Notes under the pieces: model-generated
The model's input: only the letters and a program-made list of their open reading frames with translations
The model's database searches: none
What the model was told of the DNA's origin: nothing
Translations under genes and position numbers: made by a program
Part shown: positions 22,608 to 34,311 of the stretch, piece by piece
Layout: the number at the start of each line of letters is the position of its first letter
How positions within the stretch are numbered: position 1 is the stretch's first letter
From: Tethya wilhelma
Lineage: Eukaryota; Porifera; Demospongiae; Tethyida; Tethyidae
Length of the DNA stretch: 64,000 nt
NCBI GenBank assembly: GCA_964030475.1
Contig: CAXIPT010000003.1
Location: 10,245,953-10,309,952 of the forward strand
Direction of reading: 5' to 3'

Positions 22608-22842
22608 ATACCGTATAGTCGGAAATATTGACAGTCAAAAAATTCGACGGTTTGCTCCACAGAACGTAAAATAAAAATATTGACGAATTTAAGTTTGACG
22701 ATTTGCACGTGTGCATAATACATTCATAATTATACAGTGCCCAAAATATTGGCGGATTTAAATTTGACGATTTGGACCTTGACCGTCAAATTAAATCGTC
22801 AAATTAATTAAAATCCTGTCAATATTTCTGGCAATATGGTAT
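22608..22842. mobile_element. Foldback MITE, TACCGTATA family (copy 3)
   Basis: Ends ATACCGTATAGTCGG... and a diverged complement ending GGCAATATGGTAT. The interior holds repeated TTGACGATTT/AAATCGTC words in place of the TTTGGCGG words of other copies, so it is an older or distinct subtype. Confidence 0.6.
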
Positions 22843-22903
22843 ATAGCATGTCACAGTATTAACTATGTTTTCAACTATTCAAAAAGTAAAGCAAACTTAT
22901 TAA

Positions 22904-23612
22904 GCCTCGGCACGTGCAAAGCACGTGCAGAGGATTACGGTAGTCGTTTTGTCTGTGTGTCTGTCTGTTACTAGATTATCTGAAGAATGGCAGCTCTGTG
23001 ATCCAAACGGAAGGTACTTACGTTCATGAATCGAAATTATCTAGATATTTGTTGTGTAGAATCTTACAAAACGCTGTAGTTTCTGAGATTTGAGGCTTTT
23101 GTGCTTCTTTGAACGCTTAGCTTCGAAACCACACCCATCGATCACGCCCATGTAACAAACTTCCTGCATCAGTCCTTTTCATATGGAGTAAAGATTTCTT
23201 AATACTACTGTCTATCACCCTCATTTCTCGCTGAAAATCCCTCTCTTTTTGTATTATTTACTTGATCTCAAAAAAAAAAAAAGACCCTGTTTTTCTCCAA
23301 ACTCCTTGCAGTGCGGCTGAGCCAGGAGGCCACACTCCTCCTTCTTATATATTTTATTGCTACTCAATTGTTTATGTTTCCTTTTACAAATATTGCTGTT
23401 GGTTTTTATATTTTATCGCTACTGTTTTTGTTTCCTTTTTATCTGTGCCAAATACTGCTGTTTGTTTGTTTTAATTTTGTAAATTTTGTCATATATATCT
23501 AGGCCAATTAATTGGCCTGCTGCATTGAGCATGACATGAAAAGTTTATCTATCTATCTATAGTGTGCGTTATCTAGAAATACAGTTGGATACCAGAGCTC
23601 TGGATCAGGATT
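22904..23612 (+). repeat. Dispersed repeat, GTCGTTTTGTCTGTC family (copy 1)
   Basis: Starts CCTCGGCACGTG...GAGG, then GTAGTCGTTTTGTCTGTC, contains TGAGATTTGAGGCTTTT and CGAAACCACACCCA, and ends near GTGTGCGTTATCTAGAAATAC. The same ordered blocks recur at 24146-24450, so these are two direct-orientation copies of one element. Confidence 0.55.
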
Positions 23613-24145
23613 TGCTTGGTTTAGTTGGCTAAGCTGCTTGCACAGGTAAGTAACTCAATTGATTTTAGGTTAAATTTAGTGAGATAATATTTTGTAGAAC
23701 TATCCATCATAGTTTACTTCAAGTGTGTCAGTGTTGCTTCATCATGTCATGCAGTGTGGCCTGAATGGTTCAGGCTAGCTGAATATCAGCTTAGAGCAGT
23801 ATAAACATTAGTATAACCGTTCAAGTTTTACGATTCCATTGATTTTCTTACTGAGCCAGATCTATTGGCTCAGAACTAGGCTGACACACGGATCAGGCTT
23901 TGTTATTGTGTGACTTATTGCTGCTTCATCACACTGAGAGTTGTGATGTGGCTGTGACAGTGTCACTGTGCACCTATAAGGTGATTGTTTATCAAATATG
24001 CATGCGCTAGCTAGCTAGTTGAATGTGCCGAGGCTTGTGCACCATCGGTGCCTTCATTATTCTAGTATTAGCCTTGTGACCAGCCCCTTTTCCATCTTAC
24101 ATTGGGTGAAACTATTGCATCCTGACTCCTGAGGTGATTTTTAAC

Positions 24146-24450
24146 CCTCGGCGCGCGCATGCGCGTTGAGGGTTATAGTAGTCGTTTTGTCTGTCCGTCC
24201 GTTTGTTTGTTCACTCTATATCTCAAGAAGGACAGCTCTACTTGCCAAAATCGACATGCTAAAAGTGATTAATCGAGATTATCTAAAAAAATTACACAAA
24301 GAATTCAACAAAAACCTGTAGTTCCTGAGATCTGAGGCTTTTCCAGCTTCTCTGAACGTTTGGCTTCGAGGCCACACCCACAATTTTTTAGTCACACCTA
24401 CAATAGCACGTGTAGTGTGCGTTATTTAGAGATACAGTTGAATGATCAGT
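24146..24450 (+). repeat. Dispersed repeat, GTCGTTTTGTCTGTC family (copy 2)
   Basis: Shares with the copy at 22904 the CCTCGG palindromic head, the GTAGTCGTTTTGTCTGTC block, TGAGATCTGAGGCTTTT, CCACACCCA and GTGTGCGTTATTTAGAGATAC, in the same order but over a shorter length. Confidence 0.55.
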
Positions 24451-25299
24451 TCAGCTGGACTGAATCTACTCTGTTTAGTCTATGCCGTTGGCCAGAACAG
24501 GGAACAAGGATGCTTTACTCTACAGTGCACGGTGCATATTTATTTATGACACAAGTGGCGGCTTCCTTGCAATCCACTGGCAGTCAGCTTCGTGTGGCTG
24601 TTTTTGTAGTAAACCGTTGATGTAGCCTGCACAGTGTAGTCATAGTCGTGATAGTTGATTCACAAAACATTATTTGGTAACGTGAATCAACATAAAAACT
24701 TTTTTCGTAACAAAAAACCTTTGAAAGAATTAACCTAGTTAACCGACTTTAAACTTAGACAATTCTTAAGGTTAGGGGTCACAGTGTGGATATGAATAAT
24801 TCATGAGCAGTGATGAGCTAGAAAATCTGCCCGTATCTAACACCAGAACTGGAATGTGGGACTCTTGCGTCTTGAACAGCTTAGTAATCAACTGTTTGTT
24901 CCTGGATCACCAACTACTCGGACTTCACAGCTAACCTAGTACATACTACCAAGAATTTTCGCTAGAGTAAATTCTATCCGCCATTTCTTTCTTAGAAAAT
25001 AAGCAGCTATATCCAAAACACTGTAGCAACAAAAACTTACCTTCGTTCTCGAGGGTCAGACGTCGAGACTTTTTTTGTACATCAAGCAGCGAGCGTTTTA
25101 GAAAGCTAAAAAGCGTTCAGCAAAGCGTCCCAGGCAGCTGCCAGGAGACAACGCGAACGACGAGCAGCTACGACGTTTCAGTCGCTCATTTTCAGAAAAA
25201 CTCTTCGTCTGGCCCTTTACTTGGGACTCTACAGTTCGCTAATCACCAATATACGGTTAGAATTTTTGCTAGCTCTGCACAATTTGGCGGATGAAATTA

Positions 25300-25675
25300 G
25301 AGTAATGTACCAAACTTCGACGGGTATCTAATTTCGACAGCGTTATTAGCACACTCAACGATGCTTGGCTGCAATTAAGTGCATGCATATAGAGACAGAT
25401 TCATGAGGACTTACATTCAAAAGTTTGAAAAAATTCTGCCCATCGCAATAGCTGTGATGCGTGATAGTAGCAATCTACCGATTACTTCGATTTTCGGCAA
25501 CCCGTAATCTATTTTCGTTTCTGGAAGAACCACAGAGCTGGAGGTAGTCAACTCACACTGAATGAACTCTAAATAGAGAGCAATGTTGGGTGGGACAATC
25601 GCAAGAATCTGAGAAGCTGTCAGCAGCTGTGTACGTGTAGCGCTGCAATTTGTATTATGCTGAGTCAGCACTAAT
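25300..25675. repeat. Left terminal inverted repeat of the 9-kb transposon
   Basis: 376 bp, near-identical reverse complement of 33942-34311. Small open frames across it (for example 25417-25716 on minus) are mirrored in the right TIR and are not considered coding. Confidence 0.9.
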
Positions 25676-25750
25676 TGACACGTGATCAGTTTTTTTTTTT
25701 GAATAATCAAGTTCAAGGCGGTTTGTACACGATTGGTTCTTTAGATTGGA

Positions 25751-25756
25751 TATAAA
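25751..25756 (+). promoter_or_regulatory. TATA-like box of the transposon gene
   Basis: TATAAA lies 19 bp before the predicted ATG at 25770. It is close for a classical TATA-to-start distance, so it is a weak call. Confidence 0.3.
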
Positions 25757-25769
25757 GCTTCAGTAAAGG

Positions 25770-28700
25770 ATGTCTATTTCCTTTGCTCTTCACAAGGGTA
25801 AAGAGAATAGGTGAGTCATGATTAATCATTTATATTCGCGCACATTCATGACATTGATCAACTTGAATGCTGCCAACTTTTAATATCCCAAGAGAATGGG
25901 TTACACAAATGGTTTTCGTATGAATTTTATATGCCAAGCTTAGATCCTCGACTGGGACCACAATTGGTGACTGCCTAGGCGCCTTAACTTTCATGCCTGT
26001 GATTGTGACCTTGTGATTCCAACACATGTAGCAATGATGACCTTATATGGTAATATGAGGGGTCTTGTGAGTGAATGAGTAACCACTCTCAGACCTGGTT
26101 AACTATAGTCTCGCATAGCCAGCCCCTCTCTTATATTCGCTCCGCATGCACGCTCCGCGTAGCCAGCCGGAGCGTGCATGCGGAGCGAATATTAGAGAGG
26201 GCCGGGCTGGCTACGCGAGTCTAGGTTAACTATTTGTAGTAATACAATGGTGCTTTTAATAATGATTTCAGGTACCAAGGTCTTGTTCCTAGTCGTGGAC
26301 GATTTAGTCCACTAAAAAACCGAATCTTGAAACCACAGTCCAGCATTTCTAACCTGAAACTGACTGACCACAATGTTAATAGGCCTCTCACTTATCGCAG
26401 CCAGTGGAATGAAGTGAGTATGAGGGGAGCAGTTGATGCAGTCAGCATGCAGGGAATGTCAATCAGTAAAGCTGCTGTTATTCATGGAATTCCTCGGTCT
26501 ACACTTAGTGATCATTGTTGTGGCCGAGTGTTGCCTGGAGCTAAGTCTGGTCGACCAACTATGCTGTCAACCACGGAAGAACATGACTTAGTTGAATTTT
26601 TGCTCTCTTCTGCTAAGTTTGGCTGTCCACGAACCAGAAAAGAAGTACTTGCTATTGTGGAGAGGATGCTGTTGGTTCGGGGTGACCCTAAGCAGACCAC
26701 TGTTACACTTGGTTGGTGGAACAGGTTTGTAAAAAGGCATCCTGAATTAGCATTGAGGACCCCTTCTACATTATCAATCTCCCGTGCAAGTGCTTCCACG
26801 AGGGAATGCATCAACAATTATTTTGATGCGCTTGAAAAAGTATTGGACGACAATGATCTTCGTGACCAGCCATCACTGATATTCAATATGGATGAAAGCG
26901 GGTTTCCTTTAGATCCCAAACCTTTAAAAACGATCCATGAACGTGGTGACAAACACCCTATATCAATTACCAGTGGTTCAAAGTGTCAGGTAACAGTAGT
27001 TGCGTGTGTTAGTGCATCGGGCCAGACAATTCCTCCCTTAATTATCTGGAAGAGAAAAACAATGTCTCCAGACATGGCTATTGGAGAAATTCCGGGTACC
27101 CAGTATGGATTTTCAGATAGTGGTTGGATGCAATCGAAACTGTTTGATTCTTGGTTCCGAAAGCATTTTATGCGTTACGCTCCTGCTAGCAGACCGTTGC
27201 TCCTCCTGCTAGATGGACATTCGTCTCATTATTGCCCGGACACACTCAAGCTAGCAGCTGAGAATGATATAATTATCTTTGCTCTACCGCCAAACACCAC
27301 CCACCTCACCCAACCTCTAGATAAGGGAGTCTTTGGGCCTTTCAAGGCTCACTGGAAGGGAGTATGTCACGATTTTCAGGTCAGCCACCCTGGTCGTGTA
27401 GTTAATTATTACAACTTCTGTGGCCTTTTTAGCAAAGCCTGGATTGAAAGTATGACATGTACAAACATAATGGGTGGCTTTCAAACCACTGGTATCTATC
27501 CTGTGAACCGTGATGCTGTTCTATCAATACTACCTTGTGATTCAATGCCATCCGAAGGATTTATTGTTCCCAGAGCTGTGTATACTCCTTTCAAAAGAGT
27601 CCCAGATGATGGCCTTTACACATCTGCTGATTTCCCTAGAGAGCCTAGCCTAAAGTTAGCTGCAAGACCCAATTCAATTGCAGATATTACCACTCTGAAG
27701 ACACCAACACTGAAGCCCAGACGGATAAAACCTCCATCGGATATGGTTTTGACTAGTTTAGATTTTCGAATGAAGAATGCTGCATCAAAGACCCCAGTGA
27801 AAAGTGAGTAGTATTCAATTATACAAATAGCAGGTACAGCTTAGTATACAGTATGGTATTACATTAAGCTAGTTGTGTACTGTTTCTCTCTGTCTATAGA
27901 GAAAGGCTGTTCAGCAAGTCTCAAAAGAACCTTGGATGAGACACTTGATTTGAGTGAGTAAATATAGATTTTGCTATTGCAGTATCAGAACATTGTCTTC
28001 ATTGATTATTTAGGTACAGTAGGTGAAGACTCACCACTGATTCTAGACAGTCGCTATTCACTGAATGCATGCTTTGGAGAAGGTTAGTACTATACAACTA
28101 GTAGAGTTTTTTTCCGATAATGATTATTATGCACCATCAAACCTAGGTGAGTCTCCCTTTCCTAGTCCTCTCAAGTCTGCTACTGAGAGAGGAGTGTCTA
28201 CACAACCAACAAGGTCAAGAGGTACAGAGTTGACATAGCCTTCTATTATCTGTTTGCATAAATGTGTTGTGTTGTTGATGTATGTGCAGTGTCTGTGAGA
28301 GCCAAGGCCAGCTCTATGGTGAAACGAGATCTCCAGGACCAGTGTGATGGCTCTAATGAGTCTCTTAACAATGACAGTCCTTTACCTGCTCAAAGCCTTA
28401 GGCGAGCAGCTGTTTGTAAAAGTGATTCTGGAGAACAGACAAAGTCAAGAGGTACACCACACTATTGTTTTATAGTTAACTAAAACTAAAACTAAAACCC
28501 CTTTAGTTTTAGCAAAAATAAGGAGTTGATCAAAATAATTATTAACTAAACTAAGTTTTAAAATACCCAAAACACCTAATTTTAGTTAGTTAACTAAACT
28601 AAAACCCTTATAGTTAGGCCTTTTTTACATTTAGTTAACTAAACTAAAACTAACTAAATTTTTCTTGAAGTTTAGAACTAATCAATAACTAACTAAGGGT

Positions 28701-31700
28701 TTTGAGGGTTAACTAAAACAACATTGGTACAAAGGTCACGTAACTATACCTCCTATTGTAAATGAATGTGTTGTGTTGTTGATGTATGTACAGTGTCTGT
28801 GAGAGCCAAGGCTGGCTCTGTGTATGTGGTCAAGCGAGATCTCCAGGACCAGTGTGATGGCTCTAATGAGTCTCTTAACGATGACAGTCCTTTACCTGCT
28901 CGAAGCCTTGGAAGAGGAACTGGTAAACTTTGTTTGAGATTTTTTCAGAACAATGTAGCAAATATGTTGTTTTGTTGTTTTTTTTCGTAGTCTCACGTGA
29001 GCCTAAGTCCAAGCAGGCAGCTGTTGGTAAGAATCGTTCTGGAGAACAGAAAAAGTCAAGAGGTACAGAGGTCACATAACTGTACCTCTTATTGTTGTAA
29101 ATAAATGTGTTGTGTTGTTGATGTATGTGCAGTGTCTGTGAGAGCCAAGGCCAGCTCTATGGTGAAGCGAATTCTCCAGGACCAGTGTGATGGCTCCGAT
29201 GAGTCTTTGAACAATGACAGTCCTTTATCTCCTAGGAGGTTAGGAAGAGGAACAGGTAATGTTTGTTGGGCATTTTCTAGAATTTGTCACACAATATTTT
29301 AATGTGCACATACTGTTTCTTTATTTTCTAGTCTCATGTGACCCTAAGTCCAAACGAGCAGCTGTTGGTAAGAGTGATTCTGGAGCTACTGATTCTGGAG
29401 AACAGACAAAGTCAAGAGGTACAGAGGTCACGTAACTATACCTCCTATTGTTGTTTGTGTTTAAATGAATGTGTTGTGTTGTTGATGTATGTGCAGTGTC
29501 TGTGAGAGCCAAGGCTGGCTCTGTGTATGGGGTCAAGCGAGATCTCCAGGACCAGTGTGATGGCTCTGATGAGCCTCTTAACGATGACAGTCCTTTACCT
29601 GCACGAAGCCTTAGAAGAGGAACTGGTAAAGTTTGTTTGGGATTTTTAAAAACAATCTACTGTAGCATATATGTACTCTCTTTTTTTTTTCATAGTCTCA
29701 CATGAGCCTAAGTCCAAGCGAGCAGCTGTTGGTAAAAGTGATTCTGGAGAACAGACAAAGTCAAGAGGTACAGATGTCACGTAGCTCTACCTCCTGTTGT
29801 AAATAAATGTGTTGTGCTGTTGATGTATGTGCAGTGTCTGTGAGAGCCAAGGTTAGCTCTATGGTGAAGCAAGATCTCCAGGACCAGTGTGATGGCTCTG
29901 ATGAGTCTTTAAGCAATGACAATCCTTTACCTCCTAGGAGGTTAGGAAGAGGAACAGGTAAGGTTTGTTGGGCATTTTCTAGAATTTGTCACAAAATATT
30001 TTAACGTGTACATACTGTTTCTTTATTTTCTAGTCTCATGTGACCCTAAGTCCGAACGAGCAGCTGTTGGTAAGAGTGATTCTGGAGAACAGACAAAGTC
30101 AAGAGGTACAGAGGTCACGTAACTATACCTCCTATTGTTGTTTGTGTTTAAATGAATGTGTTGTGTTGTTAATGTATGTGCAGTGTCTGTGAGAGCCAAG
30201 GCTGGCTCTGTGTATGTGGTCAAGCGAGATCTCCAGGACCAGTGTGATGGCTCTGATGAGTCTCTTAACGATGACAGTCCTTTACCTGCTCGAAGCCTTA
30301 GAAGAGGAACTGGTAAAGTTTGTTTGAGATTTTTTCAGAACAATGTAGCAAATATGTTGTTTTGTTGTTTTTTTTCGTAGTCTCACGTGAGCCTAAGTCC
30401 AAGCAAGCAGCTGTTGGTAAGAATCGTTCTGGAGAACAGAAAAAGTCAAGAGGTACAGAGGTCACATAACTGTACCTCCTATTGTTGTAAATAAATGTGT
30501 TGTGTTGTTGATGATGTGCAGTGTCTGTGAGAGCCAAGGCCAGCTCTATGGTGAAGCGAATTCTCCAGGACCAGTGTGATGGCTCTGATGAGTCTTTAAA
30601 CAATGACAGTCCTTTACCTCCTAGGAGGTTAGGAAGAGGAACAGGTAATATTTGTTGGGCATTTTCTAAAATTTGTCACATAATATTTTAACGTGTACAT
30701 ACTGTTTCTTTATTTTCTAGTCTCATGTTACCCTAAGTCCAAACGAGCAGCTGTTGGTAAGAGTGATTCTGGAGAACAGACAAAGTCAAGAGGTACAGAA
30801 GTCACGTAACTATACCTCCTATTGTTGTTTGTGTTTAAATGAATGTGTTGTGTTGTTGATGTATGTGCAGTGTCTGTGAGAGCCAAGGCTGGCTCTGTGT
30901 ATGTGGTCAAGCGAGATCTCCAGGACCAGTGTGATGGCTCTGATGAGTCTCTTAACAATGACAGTCCTTTACCTGCACAAAGCCTTAGAAGAGGAACTGG
31001 TAAAGTTTGTTTGGGATTTTTAAAAACAATCTACTGTAGCATATATGTACTCTCTTTTTTTTTTCATAGTCTCACATGAGCCTAAGTCCAAGCGAGCAGC
31101 TATTGGTAAAAGTGATTCTGGAGAACAGACAAAGTCAAGAGGTACAGAGGTCACGTAGCTATACCTCCTGTTGTAAATAAATGTGTTGTGTTGTTGATGT
31201 ATGTGCAGTGTCTGTGAGAGCCAAGGCCAGCTCTATGGTGAAGCAAGATCTCCAGAACCAGTGTGATGGCTCTGATGAGTCTCTTAACAATGACAGTCCT
31301 TTACCTCCTAGGAGGTTAGGAAGAGGAACAGGTAATGTTTGTTTGGGCATTTTCCAAAATTTGTCACACAATGTTGTGATGTGTACATACTGTTTCTTTA
31401 TTTTCTAGTCTCATGTGACCCTAAGTCCAAACGAGCAGCTGTTGGTAAGAGTGCTACTGATTCTGGAGAACAGACAAAGTCAAGAGGTACAGAAGTCACG
31501 TAACTATACCTCCTATTGTTGCTTGTGTTTAAATGAATGTGTTGTGTTGTTGATGTATGTACAGTGTCTGTGAGAGCCAAGGCTGGCTCTGTGTATGTGG
31601 TCAAGCGAGATCTCCAGGATCAGTGTGATGGCTCTGATGAGTCTCTTAACGATGACAGTCCTTTACCTGCTCGAAGCCTTAGAAGAGGAACTGGTAAAGT

Positions 31701-33735
31701 TTGTTTGAGATTTTTTCAGAACAATGTAGCAAATATGTTTTTTTTTTTTTTTTTTCATAGTCTCACGTGAGCCTAAGTCCAAGCAAGCAGCTGTTGGTAA
31801 GAATCGTTCTGGAGAACAGAAAAAGTCAAGAGGTACAGAGGTCACATAACTGTACCTCTTATTGTTGTAAATAAATGTGTTGTGTTGTTGATGTATGTGC
31901 AGTGTCTGTGAGAGCCAAGGCCAGCTCTATGGTGAAGCAAGATCTCCAGGACCAGTGTGATGGCTCTAATGAGTCTCTTAACAATGACAGTCCTTTTCCT
32001 GCGCGAAGCCTTAGAAGAGGAACTGGTAAAGTTTGTTTGGGATTTTTAAAAACAATCTACTGTAGCATATATGTACTCTTTTTTTTTTCATAGTCTCACA
32101 TGAGCCTAAGTCCAAGCGAGCAGCTGTTGGTAAAAGTGATTCTGGAGAACAGACAAAGTCAAGAGGTACAGAGGTCACGTAGCTATACTTCCTGTTGTAA
32201 ATAAATGTGTTGTGTTGTTGATGTATGTGCAGTGTCTGTGAGAGCCAAGGCCAGCTCTATGGTGAAGCAAGATCTCCAGAACCAGTGTGATGGCTCTGAT
32301 GAGTCTTTGAACAATGACAGTCCTTTACCTCCTAGGAGGTTAGGAAGCGGAACAGGTAATGTTTGTTGGGCATTTTCTAGAATTTGTCACAATATTTTAA
32401 CGTGTACATACTGTTTCTTTATTTTCTAGTCTCATGTTACCCTAAGTCCAAACGAGCAGCTGTTGGTAAGAGTGATTCTGGAGAACAGACAAAGTCAAGA
32501 GGTACAGAAGTCACGTAACTATACCTCCTATTGTTGTTTGTGTTTAAATGAATGTGTTGTGTTGTTGATGTATGTGCAGTGTCTGATGAGTCTCTTAACG
32601 ATGACGGTCCTTTACCTCCCAAGAGGTTAGGAAAAGGAACAGGTAATTATAAAAGTTTTCAATTGAAATTTGTCCGGCATTAACATAAAAAAATTATCAT
32701 ATTCATTTTTTTGTTGTTGTTGCTTTAGTATCGTGTGATACTAAGTCTAGACGAGCAGCTGTAGGTTTCACTGTAGATCTGACCGATGATCACATGCAAG
32801 ACCTCAGTTTACAAGGTATATTGATAGGTGATACAATATTTATTAGTATTAATTACTAGTGCTTATTTTTCTGTTATTGTCCTTTGATGTATTCAACTAA
32901 TTAATAGCAAACTCCCACTTAAATTACTACTGTAATTTCTTAGACTCCATTTAAAGCTAAAAGTGTTTACTCTTTCATTGCAGACATTCCATCCTTGACT
33001 AGTTGGACTAACAATCTTTCTCTACTTGACAAACAAGTTCTTCTGAATAATGGCTGGCTTAATGCTAATCACATTTCAGCTTCAAACATGCTCATGCTTA
33101 GAGCATTTCCAACTCAAAAGGGTCTGCAAGACACGCATTACTTGGCAAAGAAATTGTCCTGGTCTTCCACTCCAAAGGATTTTGTGCAAATTATTCATGT
33201 GGCAAATAGTCATTGGGCTTGTGTCTCAAACAAGTTTTGTAAGAAAGGAAATATTGTGGAGCTCTATGACAGCCTACATACAAAACCAGGTGACACTATT
33301 AAAGAACAAGTGAGCACAATTCTGAATTGCCAAGAAGCTGAAATTGTTATTAGAGTGATGAATATTAAGTGTCAAGAGTCTCCTCATGCTTGTGGTCTTT
33401 ATGCAATTGCCGTTGCTGTGGACTTGTGTTTAGGGAACGACCCTTGCTCATCACTCTATGATGAAAGCAAGATGCGAAGTCACTTGGAAGGATGCTTTAA
33501 GAAGAATGTAATTGTCAAGTTTCCACAGCAGGTCCGAGACGTATCTCAGAGAATCTTGGAAGAAATTAGTGTACCTGTGTATTGCATTTGCCGTTACCCT
33601 GATTGCACAGCATTCTTTGGTAACATGGTTTGCTGTGATATGTGTGACCAATGGTTTCATGAGTCGTGCCTCAAAATTCAGAACATTAAAGCTCTTAGGA
33701 AATTGAAGTGGTATTGTAACAGTTGTGCCAGTTAG
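25770..33735 (+). CDS. Fusion gene: pogo/Tigger-type transposase, 13-fold module array, Ulp1 SUMO protease, PHD finger
   Basis: Predicted 31-exon gene of roughly 1,650-1,700 residues. Exons 1-5 are 25770-25810, 26272-27803, 27900-27953, 28014-28082 and 28147-28221. Then 28290-28451, twelve exon pairs to 32815, and the last exon 32994-33735 (TAG). Exon 2 holds a psq-like helix-turn-helix, a CENP-B-like DNA-binding region, and a DDE_1 catalytic core with Asp in NMDESGF, LLLLDGHSSH and LTQPLDKG. The repeated module reads VSVRAKA...DLQDQCDGSDESLN...; it is acidic and basic in alternation, of unknown function. The last exons carry VDLTDD (a SUMO-interaction-like motif), then a Ulp1/SENP C48 core: His in NSHWAC, Asp in LYDSL, Gln and Cys in CQESPHACGLYA. 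A C4HC3 PHD finger (CICRYPDC to WYCNSC) closes it. All introns after exon 2 are phase 1. It probably mobilises the element and trims SUMO or a related modifier (inference). Confidence 0.78.
26106..26223. mobile_element. 118-bp hairpin element with 9-bp target duplication, nested
   Basis: Almost entirely inverted repeat: TAGTCTCGCATAGCCAGCC at the left and its near complement at the right. It is flanked by perfect 9-bp repeats GGTTAACTA (26097-26105 and 26224-26232). It is inserted in intron 1 of the transposon gene and shares TAG-CTCG-type ends with the elements at 9274, 38510 and 47844. Confidence 0.8.
28290..32640 (+). repeat. Tandem array of 13 exon modules with dimeric higher order
   Basis: Module starts (exon alpha, TGTCTGTGAGAGCC) lie at 28290, 28794, 29133, 29497, 29835, 30184, 30522, 30871, 31209, 31565, 31903, 32233 and a truncated one at 32580. 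Each is followed by a short exon beta (TCTCATGTGAC or TCTCACGTGAG start), except that the first alpha is fused to beta without an intron. From 28794 to 31903 a long form (GSVY at residues 8-11) and a short form (SSM) alternate, giving a unit of about 690-705 bp. The second-last full copy breaks the alternation. Introns and exons are repeated together, and every unit keeps phase 1. Confidence 0.9.
28480..28740. repeat. AACTAA-rich low-complexity intron
   Basis: Dense TTAGTTAACTAAAACTAA-type words on both strands in the intron between the first and second array modules. No coding potential. Confidence 0.7.
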
Positions 33736-33941
33736 TGAATAGGACAAAAACAGGCTGACTCGATCAAGTAGTAACTCTAGGCTCAGTTAAGGAGTCTGTT
33801 AGAACTTATTTTGTATGCTGTTATAATCTAGCTTATTGACAATGATGAACTTTTCGTGATTGTAGCTATAATTATAATAATTGTAACTGTACTTCCGGAA
33901 TTCCGTATTCTATTGTGCAAGACGCGCGTATAGAAAGCTAG
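33736..33941. other. 3' flank of the transposon gene
   Basis: Short AT-rich stretch between the stop codon and the right inverted repeat; nothing recognisable. Confidence 0.6.
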
Positions 33942-34311
33942 ATTAGTGCTGACTCAGCATAATACAAATTGCAGCGCTACACAGCTGCTGACAGCTTCTC
34001 AGATTCTTGCGATTGTCCCACCCAACATTGCTCTCTATTTAGAGTTCATTCAGTGTGAGTTGACTACCTCCAGCTCTGTGGTTCTTCCAGAAACGAAAAT
34101 AGATTACGGGTTGCCGAAAATCGAAGTAATCGGTAGATTGCTACTATCACGCATCACAGCTATTGCGATGGGCAGAATTTTTTCAAACTTTTGAATGTAA
34201 GTCCTCATGAATCTGTCTCTATATGCATGCACTTAATTGCAGCCAAGCATCGTTGAGTGTGCTAATAACGCTGTCGAAATTAGATACCCGTCGAAGTTTG
34301 GTACATTACTC
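33942..34311. repeat. Right terminal inverted repeat of the 9-kb transposon
   Basis: 370 bp, reverse complement of the left TIR. It ends CATTACTC followed by the TA target dinucleotide, 120 bp before the start codon of the Death/Kelch gene. Confidence 0.9.

Larger units (their letters stand above)
22301..25297. other. Repeat-rich intergenic region
   Basis: No coding exon was recognised, although the 5' end of the GTPase-PNP gene should lie here or further right. Contents are a foldback MITE (22608-22842) and two related dispersed repeats (22904 and 24146). It ends at the TA target site of the 9-kb transposon. Confidence 0.55.

Noticed and set aside
25417..25716. Minus-strand open frame with a twin at 33946-34194 on plus
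   Set aside because: Both lie in the transposon's inverted repeats and exist only because the two TIRs mirror each other; no splice or start context supports coding.
28290..32640. Regular ~340-bp repeats reminiscent of an array such as CRISPR or a satellite
   Set aside because: Units contain paired exons with GT-AG junctions in constant phase and belong to one reading frame; spacing and length are far from CRISPR, and the organism is eukaryotic.
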